From Polydactylus sextarius (Eukaryota; Chordata; Actinopteri; Polynemidae), in NCBI GenBank assembly GCA_016801845.1, contig CM028912.1, positions 5,629,001-5,693,000 on the forward strand: a stretch of DNA of 64,000 bases, read 5' to 3'. Numbering within the stretch: the first letter of the stretch is position 1; each line of letters opens with the position of its first letter. This document shows positions 49,521 through 62,475 of this stretch, one piece after another. The notes beneath the pieces are model-generated. The model searched no databases. It saw only the letters and a list, made by a program, of their open reading frames with translations, and had not been told where the DNA came from. The translations under genes were made by a program, and so were the position numbers.

Positions 49521-52253
49521 ATAATTGAATCCATTACTCTACAAATGAATAGATCATGTAATGTGTTCTGTTTGTATTAGAGCAAACAGCCATAAGCACG
49601 TGGACCATATGCTGCAAAATCAGGGTATATATTTTCATTTGTAGTGGAGATTCTTCACTTACGGTAAAATACAAAATGAATTCACTAATGCTCACTAGTG
49701 TAAGACCTTCAGTCTTTACAAGAAAGTGGATGATAATAATGTGTGTTTACCTCAGATAAGCAGAGAAGTTTGAAGAGAGCGCGATGAGCTCAATGGGGAA
49801 TTAAACAATCATTTAATAAAAATTTGAAGAGATTTTCCATTCGATGTTCTACTTGAAGGTCATTCTTTTTTTTTCTTTTTTTTCTTTTTTTTGTCAAATC
49901 TGAGACTTTTTATGCTCCATCCTGCTAATGTACCTGCACACTCAGATTAACACAACCATACACCCACATCTCACATTTAAAAACAGGTTTTCTGACAGTC
50001 GAGACTGTAGCATCATCAGCAAGTCATCATCTCATTTATATAATTATTCTATTCTTTAATTTTTATAATTCTTCAAATATGACCTCAGCATGTATTGTAT
50101 GCATGTACAGTTTTAGACACAAAAACACACAAGCAATGGCACATACCCACTAAAGCTGGCTGTGTATATTTCTAAGTGTATCTAAGGGCCACTTGTCTCT
50201 AAAATGAATTACCACGCTGCTTCACTGGTAATACCTGTCTCTTTATGGAATCAATTAGAGTCTAAGGCAGAGCTTCTGTTGTCTCACAGAGAGTAATCAC
50301 TCACTCTTTCTCTGAGCCCACTGGAGCATGAATAAATCTAGGCTATTGTATAGCTTAGTGATGGAACGGTCCTTATTTATCATTTAAAGACTGCTTACTG
50401 TGATAAGTGACTGTCTGAATATACAGTACATCATACATATACTGCTAGAATCAGTTAAACTGACTCTTTTCTTTTCCTCTAATGTCCATTAAGGACGAAT
50501 GATAAAAAATGCTTATTACTTGAGATTTATACTCATAATCTTCACTTTGTTTTTTTTAGTAGAGTTACTTTCCATTGTGCTGACTGGTCTCTTTATAGCA
50601 TAAAACTTTAAAGTCTATTAAAGCTGACAGCATTTCTGTGAACCAGAGTGACTGCATGTCTAGCTAAGGGTTAAAAATCAGCGTTGAAATAAAATGAATA
50701 ATGTGTAATTACTAAACAGTGTGTTAATGAGCCTTAAGAAAAAGAGCCATTAGACCTCGAAGCAATACAAATGAATGCTGCATGTCACAGTTAATGTCGA
50801 TGGAAGAGGTTTTTTTTAAATGCTTTGTACACAAAAAGTTTGTAAAAGATGTGACAGATGGCTGCTGCAGGCCAACCGTGGTGAAACATGATGTGTAATG
50901 TCAACATATGTACATAGATAAACTACACAGGGCTCGTTTTTAATATGAAATGAAAACATGTCTGACTTAGAGAGCCTGATGAAAGTTGGGAAACCAGGAC
51001 ATGACTCTAGTGAATGTGAAGTAAACGTTTGTGAATTTTTCTGTTGCACATCATGTTTACACCACAGTTGATAGAAGTGAATAAATAAACAGTACTAATG
51101 CATAATATAGTTGTCTTCACCATTTGAATTAACTATTACTTCCTCTACTTGAATAGATTTGATTTTGATTTATAGTGATAATAAAAAGACCTTTCCTCCC
51201 TGATCCAGAATAAGATGTAATATCAATATGATTTTTGTTACTATAGTAACCAGATATTAGTTGAACTGTTTTAAATTAATGAGCCTCAGGGACAAAAATC
51301 AGAAGATAGAATGTGATGTTTTTTTCTAACATCTTACTCAAGAGGTTCCTCCGTTTATTTGACATCATTACAATAAGAGGGCAGGTCAAGTTAAGGGTCA
51401 AAACTGAGGAGAAATAAGTGGCAACTCATCAGTGTGAGAATTTGTTTGGTTATTTGACCTGTTTTGGAAACAAGTATGCACTGATTGAGCTAAACTCTCC
51501 CTCTGGCATGATTCAGCGTATACATTCTGTTAGTAAAAACATGCACCAATCAAACACAGACCACTTCTTACAGGAAATCATTGCCATAATTAACACCCTA
51601 GTATGCTCCCTCATTGCCACTGATTGGCTGAAAGTCATGCTAAGAGGCAGCTCTGCTCAGTTCCCATAGGTATTTTGCCAGAGTGAAATTATCCCAGCAC
51701 ATGGCAAGTACCCAGGGACATCATCAGCCTGTGTTAGTGTGTAAACATCTCTGTTTTCCCCTGGTGCCCCTGTCCCAGTGTCTCCAGCCCACTCGGCGCA
51801 AGTCATTTGTCAGACTTGATTTAGATTTATCAACACATGGGCCTCCAGTGGCTGGAGCTCAATCTACGCTTCTACTCAAAAGACCCGAATTTACTGGACA
51901 TGCTCTTGGTGGATTTAAAAGTGGGGATTCGTGTGGATATTGTGCGAGGCATGATGTGATGGAAGGGGAACCAGAATCAGAAATTGAAACATGGGAAAGA
52001 TGGGGATGAAAAGCCAGGTGAGAGGAAAGTGAGTGGGGGATGTGGGCCCATGTGTCCATCTGTAGCTGAAGCAGTGTGCTGAGATGGAGGGTCTGGTTAC
52101 AAAAGCAGAGAGTGAGAGGAAAGACAAGGCAAAGAATGACAGAGGTGTGATAAGAGGCTGAGGTGTGGGAGGTGAAGAGGGACAAACAATCCTTTGCGTT
52201 TAGAAAAGGAGGAGAGCTGTTGTTTGCAAAGAACAGAAAAAGAAGACAGGAAA

Positions 52254-52284
52254 TGGTGGTGGTGGTGGTGGTGGTGGTGGTGGT
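52254..52284. repeat. (TGG)n trinucleotide repeat
   Basis: About ten TGG units in purine-rich sequence. Confidence 0.95.
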
Positions 52285-52800
52285 AGGGGATGAGGACATG
52301 TAGGGTTTGATGTGATGTTCAGAGGATAAAACAGATTTGGTTGTAAGAAAGTAGCTTTATGAACAGAAAAGGGTTGGCTACAAAGTGGAGGGGCCACATA
52401 TCTAGAGGATAAAGAAGAGATACATCTCTCGCTAGAAATGGAGATATGTGATCGCTTGCATGGAAAAAGGAGATAAAAGAGGAATAATTAACTCTTTAGA
52501 TCTGCTCTTATACAAGAAGGGGCATGAGCATAAGCCAGAGGTTGGTATGAAGCTCGCAAGGAAAAAAATCACTGTTTGTCCATGAAATTACTAGTTTTAT
52601 ATGTAAATAGCATGAGCTTCTCACTCTCAGTCTGCAAATTATTCTTATGTATCTTCATGTTTTCAAATTAGCCACAAACGTCTTTTAGTCCAAATGATAT
52701 GAAAATACTGTATTTATGTTGTGGTTGTTGTAATGACATGGTGAATAAGTTTGAATGTTAATCATTTCAATCTTATGGTTATTGGATATATATATTTATT

Positions 52801-52996
52801 ATATAAAGCATATTAACAAGCAGCACATGCTTTATTGCACATCGTTATTTAGTGAAGAGGCATTAATGATGTTTCAGAAACGCGTTGCTTCATATTGCAC
52901 ATGTTCACACCTGAACCTCACACTGCCACCACCAACACCATCACCATCTTCACTGGTTGAATTGATTCTACAACACCTCTTCTCATTTATTAATGA
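52801..52996. repeat. Local direct duplication, copy 1
   Basis: This matches 54713-54873 in the same orientation. Shared blocks include TATTAACAAGCAGCACATGC, TTTATTGCACAT, GGCATTAATGATGTTTCA, CACTGCCACCACCAACACC and CTCATTTATTAATGA. It contains about 32 bp (between 52869 and 52901) missing from copy 2, flanked by short ATGTT(T)CA repeats. Confidence 0.88.
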
Positions 52997-53532
52997 CTTA
53001 CAGGCACAGGACAAAAATATGTTTCTAATATTGTACAGTAATTTCAGTGATGGTGATAACAGAGCAGGAAAAGATGAGATGCAGCACACAAGAGAAAGGC
53101 CGAGGATGTGGTAAAAATAAATCCGTGGGGTGACAAGACGAGACACAGCTAGCTACAGTGTTCAACCATGCTACAAAGAAACAAGTCACCAGTAAATGAA
53201 AAATGTCAAGTCCTCACAGAAAGTATTATCCTTATAGAGTATTTATATACGTATAGTGGACATACCAGTATGTTTTTGACAAAAGTGAAAAGGGCAACAT
53301 TGACAAGAGAAGGAAGTATTTATGACTCCTCTGGTTCTGGAGGAAAAGATGTGTTTTTTTTTTTTTTCTTCATCAGTTTAATATATGAGGTTCATTTATT
53401 AAAAAGAAGAGTCAAGTTTACAAGCCTGTGTGCACAGAAATGTAAGGAGAGAAGTTGCATAATAATAACTCCCAATGTGCATCGTGCCTCCATAATAATG
53501 GAAGCTAAAGATTATGCCTTTTAGAAAAATGT

Positions 53533-53558
53533 AAAAAAAAAAAAAAAAAAAAAAAAAA
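53533..53558 (+). repeat. Poly(A), 26 bases
   Basis: Homopolymer A run. It could be the tail of an old retroposon, but no body was recognised upstream. Confidence 0.95.
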
Positions 53559-54712
53559 GAAAAACAGCAACTAATGCTTGCCCAGCTACAACAACAAACA
53601 GTTGTGTTTGTTTCACCCCTGATTCATGTTTCTGACTGGCTTTCATTTCCACAGGAACAGTAGCTTAGGGTCATGGAGTGTAGTATTTAGAGTCATCTAA
53701 ATGTAAATGCAATGCAAAGCTAAGAGAAGAAAAAAGCATGATCTCGCAGAAATGAAACTCTTTAGCTATTTAATGCTAGTTCCTATAGTAATCCTGGAGA
53801 AATGTAAGTGTCCTGGATGGTTGTTTAAAAAACAAGTGTGTCTACTTTGTGTCTACTGAGTGTTTCTCAGCTTTGTAAGTAGCACAGACAGCGGGTATAG
53901 CAAGTATTGTTTCCAGATCACAATCCAAACATGGTGAAACTTCCTCTTCTCTTACTGTTAAAACACTAACAGCTAAAACACTTGTTATTGTTGCTTTTAG
54001 AAAGCAACAAAGTGTCACTTGGTGTTTTTTAGTACCATTCATTCTTTTTGTCTCATGTATTGTGTTATTTTAGTCTTAAAGGTTTTATGTTAAGAACTTT
54101 TTGTTATCTTGTATTGCTATTGTTGGTTTTATGTTCTGTTTACTGCAGCAGGTGTCGCTTAGATGCTGTTCCCGTCTCATTAACACTTAATCAGTGGTTA
54201 AAAAGGAGACACGGCCTGTCATTTACTTTGCCTTCACCATTTTCACTTTGTCTGTCACCTGTTAGTTTGTATCTCACATATTTATCAGTCAGATTTAAAT
54301 GAGGTTTTCATCCAGATGTTGTGCAAACATTAATCATGTTGCACATTCAATATGTTGGGAGTATGGTACCTGAGACCAGTTCTCCCAAGCTCAGTTTGAA
54401 CATGCGGTTCACCTTATGTTACTGTGTTTATATAAAGCTGGAGAGGAGAGGTAATGAGGCATTTTTTTGCAGCAGCGCCTTATAGATAAATAACATACAT
54501 AGCAACTCCCTTTTGTCACTTAAGGAGGACCATCCCACCTTTTCATATAGAAATTAATGATGAGTGGAGATTTTATCACCCGTGATAAAGCATAGAGCAC
54601 TGTGATACATACAGTCAAGATGCTTTGAGGTCGGGGGAGAGTTGTGTATGTGTTGCCATGATCAGGAGAGTCAAAAATAGGTTGCACAGTGAGCTTCTGT
54701 GTAAAATAGAAT

Positions 54713-54873
54713 ATATAAAGCGTATTAACAAGCAGCACATGCTTTATTGCACATTGTTATTTAGTGAAAAGGCATTAATGATGTTTCACACCTGAGCCTT
54801 ACACTGCCACCACCAACACCGCCACCATCTTCACTGGTCTGATTCTACAACATCTCCTCTCATTTATTAATGA
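54713..54873. repeat. Local direct duplication, copy 2
   Basis: This is the second copy of 52801-52996, starting about 1.9 kb downstream. The two differ by scattered substitutions and by a 32-bp deletion here, at a point where copy 1 has short repeated bases on both sides. That fits slippage or microhomology deletion in this copy after duplication. Confidence 0.88.
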
Positions 54874-56469
54874 TCAGGAAGTTTTGTTTCTACACTAAAA
54901 AGACCGTTTTGATATTCAGATTACATGCAAGTAAGTGGTATTGTTCATATATATATGATGAATAAAAGAGAACCAAGAATAGATACCTGTGGAACACCTA
55001 GCACTTGATTTAGCACCTTCTAAAATGAATGTATTGCTTATCTAGTCCTGATAAGGATATATTTTAGTAAAATATCATGATCAGCAGAATCATATGTTTT
55101 AGATCGTCCCATAAAAAGGCACTTTTCATCTCTTTAGTGAAGTGTTATTGGTGAACATTTAAATCAGAGTGTCCAAAAATGTCATAATTTATCATGTGTT
55201 GCCATTACATTTTGCTGCAATTTACCGTTATTGGCACAACAACCAACTTGAAAATTTTTATAAACACAGTTAGCTGGAGACCTGCCTTATGTCATCCTAA
55301 TGTGTGAGAGATGATCTCTGACTTCTTACTTCTAATGACTGTACTCAAAGTGTCGCAGTATTCCAAAAAATGAAAACGTCTGTCAGGGTTTGGAAAAATA
55401 TCCTCAACAAATTCCAAACTACTTTTTTATGGGCATCATTGTTTATTTCACTTTTGAAATATGTTGCAGTGGGTAAAAAAAAAGAAGTCTTCTGTTGATA
55501 GAGGTGTGAACAATGTGTAAAAAAATCCATAGTGAGTTAGTAGCGAATGGTCAGTGTGTTGGTTAGTGAGCTCTGATTTTGATTAAGTTAGTCTGGGCTC
55601 AGTTGTTATTCTGGTCAGTGGGTCAGTGCCTGCAGCCACTCCTCTCTTGAGTCATCCATTAAAGTGATGTTCCTTGTCAAGTGTTCAAATCACACTATTT
55701 AATTGGCCTCCAGCCCTCTGGACAAAAGTCAATTACAGTTCCTACCCTCTAATACCCTACATGTCTGCACTTATCTTTAAACCACTTCCTTTCCTCTCCA
55801 TCTCTTTCTTTTCTTTCCCTTAATTTTGTCAATTTCACAATCGATCATATGGGCATTAATTCTCATTTTCAAAAACTTTGTCTTGGTCAGTGGGAAATCT
55901 CAGAGGGCAAAGTTCCCCTGGTTTTCCAAAGCCACTTGGAAAGAGTTTTTCAGAAGCATGACAGTCAGTGTCATCGAAGGAAAATTGCATTTTCTTTGGT
56001 CTCATTTTGGCCATAAAAGAAGATTTCACATGAACCCACAGCAGTTAGAAAAGTGTTCCCCAAACCCTCTGGCGTATAAATGAAAGAAGTATAAAAGAAT
56101 AGGAGGATGTGGAGCCTGCAGCGACAAAGACTCTTTGTTAGAGAGCAAGGCATACAAGCTTCTAAATGTCTGAATTATTGTTCAGAAAGGTTAGAAAGGC
56201 AAGAGTTCACTATGTGGGTGAGCCGGCGTGTGTTAAGGAAGTTTACTTCTATTTCCACAGTGAACGTTATCATACAGAGAAAATGAGAAAGACTGATTTA
56301 CAGGAAAGAGGTGAAATGCCTGCACTTGTTTCAGCGTTGATCTCTCACTTGGTAAGAAATTGCAGGACAGATAAAGAAGCATTTATTTAGTTCATCATCA
56401 CATCATCATATAATCCCCCACAATCCAATTCCTTTCAAGGTATAATGGGACTCTATCTTCCACTGCCAT

Positions 56470-56715
56470 GGACAGAGCACCTATTATGTCATCAAAAAGG
56501 GACGATTAGCAGACGAAAGGGGCGATGAAAGCGAGGGCACCAACTACCTGTTCACAAAGGCCGTAATTTTTACCGGTAATTAAAGGCTTACATTTCCCTG
56601 ACGGATCATCTTGGGCCACAGAACAAATGGGTGGAAGGAGCGACGGAGATGAAAAGAAGCAGGATTCTCCTCTGTTAAAAGCTCTCAGGCTTGTAATGGT
56701 AATTAAGGGCTTGTC
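56470..56715. other. Candidate conserved non-coding stretch
   Basis: This segment is complex and CpG-containing, unlike its AT-rich flanks. It has GGTAATTAAAGG near 56575 and GGTAATTAAGGG near 56698, two near-copies of one motif about 120 bp apart. No open frame or known repeat is recognised. An enhancer role is a guess. Confidence 0.2.
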
Positions 56716-57026
56716 TCTGGAGAGGGGACAATATTAGAACAGAAGAGAGGCTGAGGTGGTGGAGGGGTGGGCCCCCAACTCTTTCATGTTCTCGTTGCCC
56801 TTACTCATTCCTCCACTTACTCTGCCCAAATCCACATTTTTACCGTACTTCTCAACCCTCCAATTCCCCCACCTCACAGCGACCTGCACTTTTCCGCAAT
56901 GCAGAGTAAAAAGTTCAGCCTATAGTCATTGTTTCACTTCAGCTCACTCCTATGCCATGAACACAAAACCACAGCCATCGTCATCTTACAGTAGAGCTTA
57001 GTTGTAGGTGTAGTGGTTTGAAAATG

Positions 57027-57044
57027 TTTTTTTTTTTTTTTTTT
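57027..57044 (+). repeat. Poly(T), 18 bases
   Basis: Homopolymer T run. Confidence 0.95.
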
Positions 57045-59453
57045 AAGTTGCTCGACAAGAAAAAAGCAAGCTATTTCCTGATTTTGTGCAGAAAGAAGTT
57101 TGTTTTGACCCTCCTTCAAATTAAAGCTTTGATTGCTTCTCGCCACTGGCACAAATCCACAGAGGTCCTGACGTGGCACTGTACCTGTCTTTTTTTTTCC
57201 TCTTTTTTTTTTTCATCCTGATGGAGCCCGCAGTGCCGTTCCTACCCAGCACAGTAGGTGTTGTCATGGTAACCTGCAGGAGGCTAAAGAAAAGGAATGT
57301 CAGATTTGGACTTTTCTGTGCTCAACACCCCACTAATGGTAATACTAGAAAACAGGAAGTACACCTGTCCATTTTCAGTTTTACTGCAGACGTTGACCCT
57401 TTTCAGAGAAGATCCTGGACACAAAGTCAGATCACGAAATTGGGGGTTTGACTGAGATCTTTTTGATGCTGATCAGCTGTTGTTCACCCTCTTTCCTTTT
57501 CTTTTTTTTTTTTTTTAATCATTTTCTGTCTCTTCTGTGCTTCTTCCTCTCTGCCCTTGACTACAGCCTGGTTGTATTGTTAAAGTGTCCCACAGGCTGC
57601 AGAGCGCACAGAAAATGTTTGTATTATCATATGCAAACTGCATTAGGGACATTGTTCACTACCACTTTCCACGGTGATCCAGCTATTTTTAACTACACAG
57701 ATGGATGTACCTCCATTTGTAACAACGTAGGCATAGTAGTTATTTATTGAAGGCGATCTCAAGCATACCAGAATGCTACAGTCAGTATAAAGGCAGTTTG
57801 AAATGTACCATAATTTTGTTTTTCAAAGCCTCAGGTGTCTATTTATTGCTTGTCTTGTTTGCGCTTTTATCTTTCCTATGTGCAGAAAAAGGATTACACC
57901 ATACCATGTGCACTTTTTCATGCTTGTTTCACACCTTGTGAAGGAAGAATCATGACTGACAGGACTTGTATCAGATCCTCCTGCAGCGATATCTGCAGGA
58001 AATCTACACAAACACTGACTGACTCTCGGTCCCTATTTCTCTCGCACACACTCTCTGTCATACATACACAGAAACACTTTCTCCGTGGCCATTTTAATTA
58101 AATGCTTAAAATACCCATACTCTGAAATTAAAGTCTCTGGCAAAAGCTAAAGTGTGGAGTATCATGGTTTTACACGAAAGCCTTGTAATAAGTCATTTTT
58201 TAATGATTTTTATTTTCACTTCAGATGAAGTGTTATATGGCCTTATATGGAATTAACAAGTTCTCTCGGGCTTAGGTGTATAACACAACTTTATTGAATA
58301 AAGTCGAGTTAGAAACAAGGCTGTTTGATTGTGCTGCTCTTATAATTGTCACATCATGATGATTAATGGAGAAGAGATTTTCACTCAAGCATCTGAACCC
58401 AAAACTCTCCTCAGCCAGAGATTTTCTTAACATTGTGGCTCAGTTGCAACAGGCAGTGGAAAGTGGTCACAAGCAGGGGGGTGATTTAATCCTGTCATAG
58501 GCCCCTGGGCTTGACTAAGCCTGTTGTCCACATCTACATATCAAACACTGTGACCACAACTAATCAATTTACAACTGCGTGTGGTGGTACTGTTGAGTTC
58601 AGTCTCCCCACAACTAAACTATACATTTAATTTCTTCATTTACATCATTACATCTTTACATTATCAGTGAAGTCGGTTTGTTGTGGCCAAACCAGTGTCA
58701 ACTTACACAGTCTTTACTGTTTTTTGTTTGTGATCGATGACTCAGTGATGCTGTTATGAAGACAAGGTCACTGATCTTCTGATGCCTGATGTCTGCTGAG
58801 GCATTGTATTTAGCATTTTTTAAATAACTAACTCCAGATCGTCACGGCGCTCATGTTCTTCATGTTGCCAGTTCTACCATTTGACGTCTCAACAAATATC
58901 ACTGTGAGGAACAGACTGGCCAATCAATCAATACACACTATTTATAACAAAATCCATCCTCAGAACATATTAAAAGCCTGTGCAATAAATTACCTGTGAC
59001 CATGGACGCATTAAGAAAAAAATAAAAGGCACACACAACTGAGAGTAAAGTGATTAATTTAATATTTGTACCTGTAATAAAAGCCAAGCCCACATGTTGT
59101 CACAATTATGATTATTTTGTAACATTTTAAACGCCTGATAAATATAATGTGCTGTTACTTCTACAACAAAATATGTTCAAGTATATGTAAAATGGCAGCC
59201 ACCATGATTCACATTCTAAATGACTGATGATACAGAGTTTTTTAGGTGATTAGTTAGTAGTTTGATTGTAACAGTGACAAACAATAATATAATCATGCAT
59301 TTCTCAAAAAGAAGCTAAAAACAGACGCTTCTTGTGTTTCTCGACCTTCACTGTACAGATTGATGCACAGTATGTTGAGAGTTTATCACTAGAAAGCTGT
59401 TTTCACAGTCGTCTGTTGTACTGTGTGAGTTTCAGATGTGCACATATGGGAAA

Positions 59454-59498
59454 ATTTTTTGACACATTCCAGCCACTGGCTGGAATGTGTCAAAAAAT
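59454..59498. repeat. 45-bp near-perfect palindrome
   Basis: The left arm 59454-59475 (ATTTTTTGACACATTCCAGC plus CA) is exactly complementary to the right arm 59477-59498, with a single base (59476) between them. This gives 22 paired bases without mismatch. There is no terminator context because this is an intron of an RNA polymerase II gene. It could be a recent inverted duplication. Confidence 0.97.
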
Positions 59499-61334
59499 GA
59501 AACCAGTTGTCATGGACCAAAGTGAAATACACCAGGACAAGTGAAATAGTTGTTTTCATTTATGAAATTATCGCATTTTTAATAAGAGACAAAGAGTCAG
59601 TAGATGTTTTTTTCTAAAAAAAATTTAGTTTAGTGAACTTTTTTTGTGGAAAATCTCTTTGTGTGTCTGAGCGGGGATTTTTATTTTGTTGACATCATAT
59701 TTCAAAAATAAAAAAGGTACTTTCCTTAGACAAGATTTAAGAAAAAAAAATGCGTGCAGCCGTCTCCACTGGTAAGTTCATGTTTTTGGATGAGTACACT
59801 AAGAGAAGACAGGTAAGAACAGGCAGTGCTGAGAATGCGATGTGATGTTAATAGGAGACTGGTTTTCTAATTATAATATTTTTCACTGTCAGCAGTGGCA
59901 ACTTTTTACATGTCACGTATTTCCTCCAACACGAAACATCTCCTGCATTTGAAGCTTTGCAGAACTGGGGGGATTTATTGAGTTTGCAGTGTTGTTGTGG
60001 TTAAGTTGTGGTAACGCGGTGTTTGGTTTTGCATGTTTTCATAAAAGTAGCTTATTGTTGTAAGTAATGCTGCTGTGTTTTGGTGTTTACTTAGAGTAGC
60101 TGCAGATATAACACACAGGAAGCTCCTGTCTCACTCCCTTTAGATAGCTGTAGGTTTTCACTATTGCATTACACCTTTGTACTCGTTTATTTATTTTCAC
60201 ATTCATTTCTGTATTACTTTAGTTCCATAATGGAAACTCAATAGGTTCTCAACACAACTCATATCTTTTCACCACCTCAATGTGCTTTGTTTACATGAAA
60301 TTCTCATCACATGTCATATCTCCCTGTGTTAGGTTTTGACCCACCTTGAAAATAGAGCACTAAGAGAGCACTGGGCTGTGCTATGGACCAGAGCATGTTA
60401 TGAAACATCAAACACTCTGACTATAACTTATTCAAAAAGCAGACCAGAGTGCAGCTTATTCCACAAATAAAACATGGGTCTGACTGTCGCACACAAAGGA
60501 AAATGCACAAACCAGCTCTGTGTGACATGTGAAAGACAAGGGTCCTATTCAGTTGAATTCTAGGAGGAAGCGATAAGACAGAAATGACATTGATGTACAA
60601 TGTGTGTGTTTGTTAATTTATAATCAACTTTATATGCGCATGGTTTTATTGTTTGTTGTTTTGTTTTTTGTTTTTTTCATGTTTTTTTCTGTTCATTCAT
60701 CTGCCCTTCTGTCTGCGTATCTGTCAATCTCACTGTGTGCTGTGTGCATCTGTGCTGAATTTGGACAGCATCTGCAGACTGTTTTCTGTGCAAGGTTTGT
60801 TTTCCTCTCTTCTGGCTTGGAAAAGTATGCCTCTCTGTCTGAATCTGAGTGCCAGCTCTGTGAAGTCTAATTATCAAAAATATAGCGAAATCAGACAAAC
60901 ACGCACCAAATGCAAATGAAATTCGTGACTCTGTGGAACACACCTATTTGTCCATTCATACATTTATTCACTTGTTCATCTGTCCACATAATAAAGAGAG
61001 AGCACAAAGTCACGATTTGGATGCTGAGGGATTCATGAGGGCCTCTTTTATGATTCTTTTTTAAGTCACTACATACATAAGCATCTGCCAAATGTATGTA
61101 ATGTAGTGTAATAGTTATCTATAACTGCACTGACTCGCAAAAACTGAACAGCTCTTCACTATAAAGAGTGTTGATATCTGGTTGAAAGTCAGGAGCTTCT
61201 CAGACTACAGCCAACATTGATGTCACACTGTGCTGAAGCATCATGGAGTACACTTACTTCACTGCAACAAGGCGACTAATTAATTAACTGATTATTGACA
61301 AAAGCAAAGATTTTTAGCTGCTATTAGTTTCTCT

Positions 61335-61590
61335 TTAGATAAATAGTTTGACATTTTTGTAAATATGCCTATTTGTCTTCCTGCCAAGAATTGGATGAGA
61401 TATTCATTGGGCTCAATGACTGTCAAAAACCTGCTAATTAATGAGCTTTGGAGGTAATTTAAGGTGTATGTTTACCTCTGTTTCTAGACTTTATGCTACG
61501 CTAGGCTAACCGGATTAGTATTCACATACACCTGTCAGATATCAAACTAATGTCGGCAAATAACCAATTTCCCCAAAAGGTATTTTTCAA
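61335..61590. repeat. Diverged fish interspersed repeat
   Basis: It begins AAATAGTTTGACATTTTTGT, then ATGCCTATTTGTCTTCCTGCC and GATGAGAT. It goes on to CTAATTAATGAGCTTTGGAGG and ACTTTATGCTACGCTAGGCTAACCGG-type sequence. This order resembles the ends and core of a repeat very common in percomorph genomes, by memory, with internal rearrangement. No coding capacity. Confidence 0.5.
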
Positions 61591-62455
61591 CTGTTATTTT
61601 GTTAGCTTTCAAAAGCGGCAGTGAAAAGAAAGGGCGGATCTTAAGTCTCCTTTCCATCAGGCGCCATAACCAGCTCTCAGCCGGGGGAAGGATGTCAATA
61701 ACTCAGATTACATGGATTTGTTCCACACCCACGCAAGTGTGAAGGCAGAAGCAACACACAAAGACGTGCACATATAAAGAAACACACACTCATGAAAACA
61801 CTTAATCATGCTCTTGTGCTGTACAAGGCACACATCCAGTCGGCAGGGGACATTTTTCACGCCGAGTTTTGCCAAGTCTTGTAATGACACATTTTATTTG
61901 TGAACAAAAAAAATGACACTGTCGCAGACCTGAATTTTTTAGATTTTTACCAAAGGGCAGGTAACATATTAATCTACAGACAGAGCAGCAAGATGGTATC
62001 GAATATAAAGGAATGCAGTCAGCTGATAATGCTGGCACACACGGTTGTTTTGTTAACAGTTTATTAAAGACAAGTTGTGCCAGCATTTGTTGGGTTGATG
62101 TTGATTGTAGAGATGTTGCAATATCAATTTTTACTGCAGGATTTTAATAATAAAAAACAATATATAACTAACACAAGTCATCATTTTCTTCCTTTTACTT
62201 TTACTTCTAATACTTCTTTGATATAAAACTGCCAATGATGATGTATCAGATGGTCTATTTGAATTGTGGAACAAGCAAAAATCTCATATAAGCAGGTTAT
62301 TTTTTTAGTTATTTTTATTATTTTCAAACATTTGTAAACCAAAAAATGATGCAATTAATCATATAAATGAGACATAAATGCTTTGATTATGATTTGCTGC
62401 CCTGAAGTCTATATTTCTACCTGGTATCACACTGTGTATCATATGTTACTTATGT

Positions 62456-62475
62456 TTAGCTTAGCTTAGCTTAGC
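62456..62475. repeat. (TTAGC)4 tandem repeat
   Basis: Four perfect TTAGC units. It may descend from the AGCTTAGCTTAGC part of the fish repeat type at 61.3 kb, but too little is preserved to say. Confidence 0.9.

Noticed and set aside
51859..52299. 146-codon minus-strand open frame
   Set aside because: It begins in the TGG repeat (poly-Thr) and continues through purine-rich sequence; composition artefact.
53533..53558. Poly(A) as the tail of a processed pseudogene
   Set aside because: No coding remnant or target duplication was recognised upstream.
59332..59544. 70-codon + strand open frame over the palindrome
   Set aside because: Short, no domain, and it crosses the perfect palindrome; no splice support.
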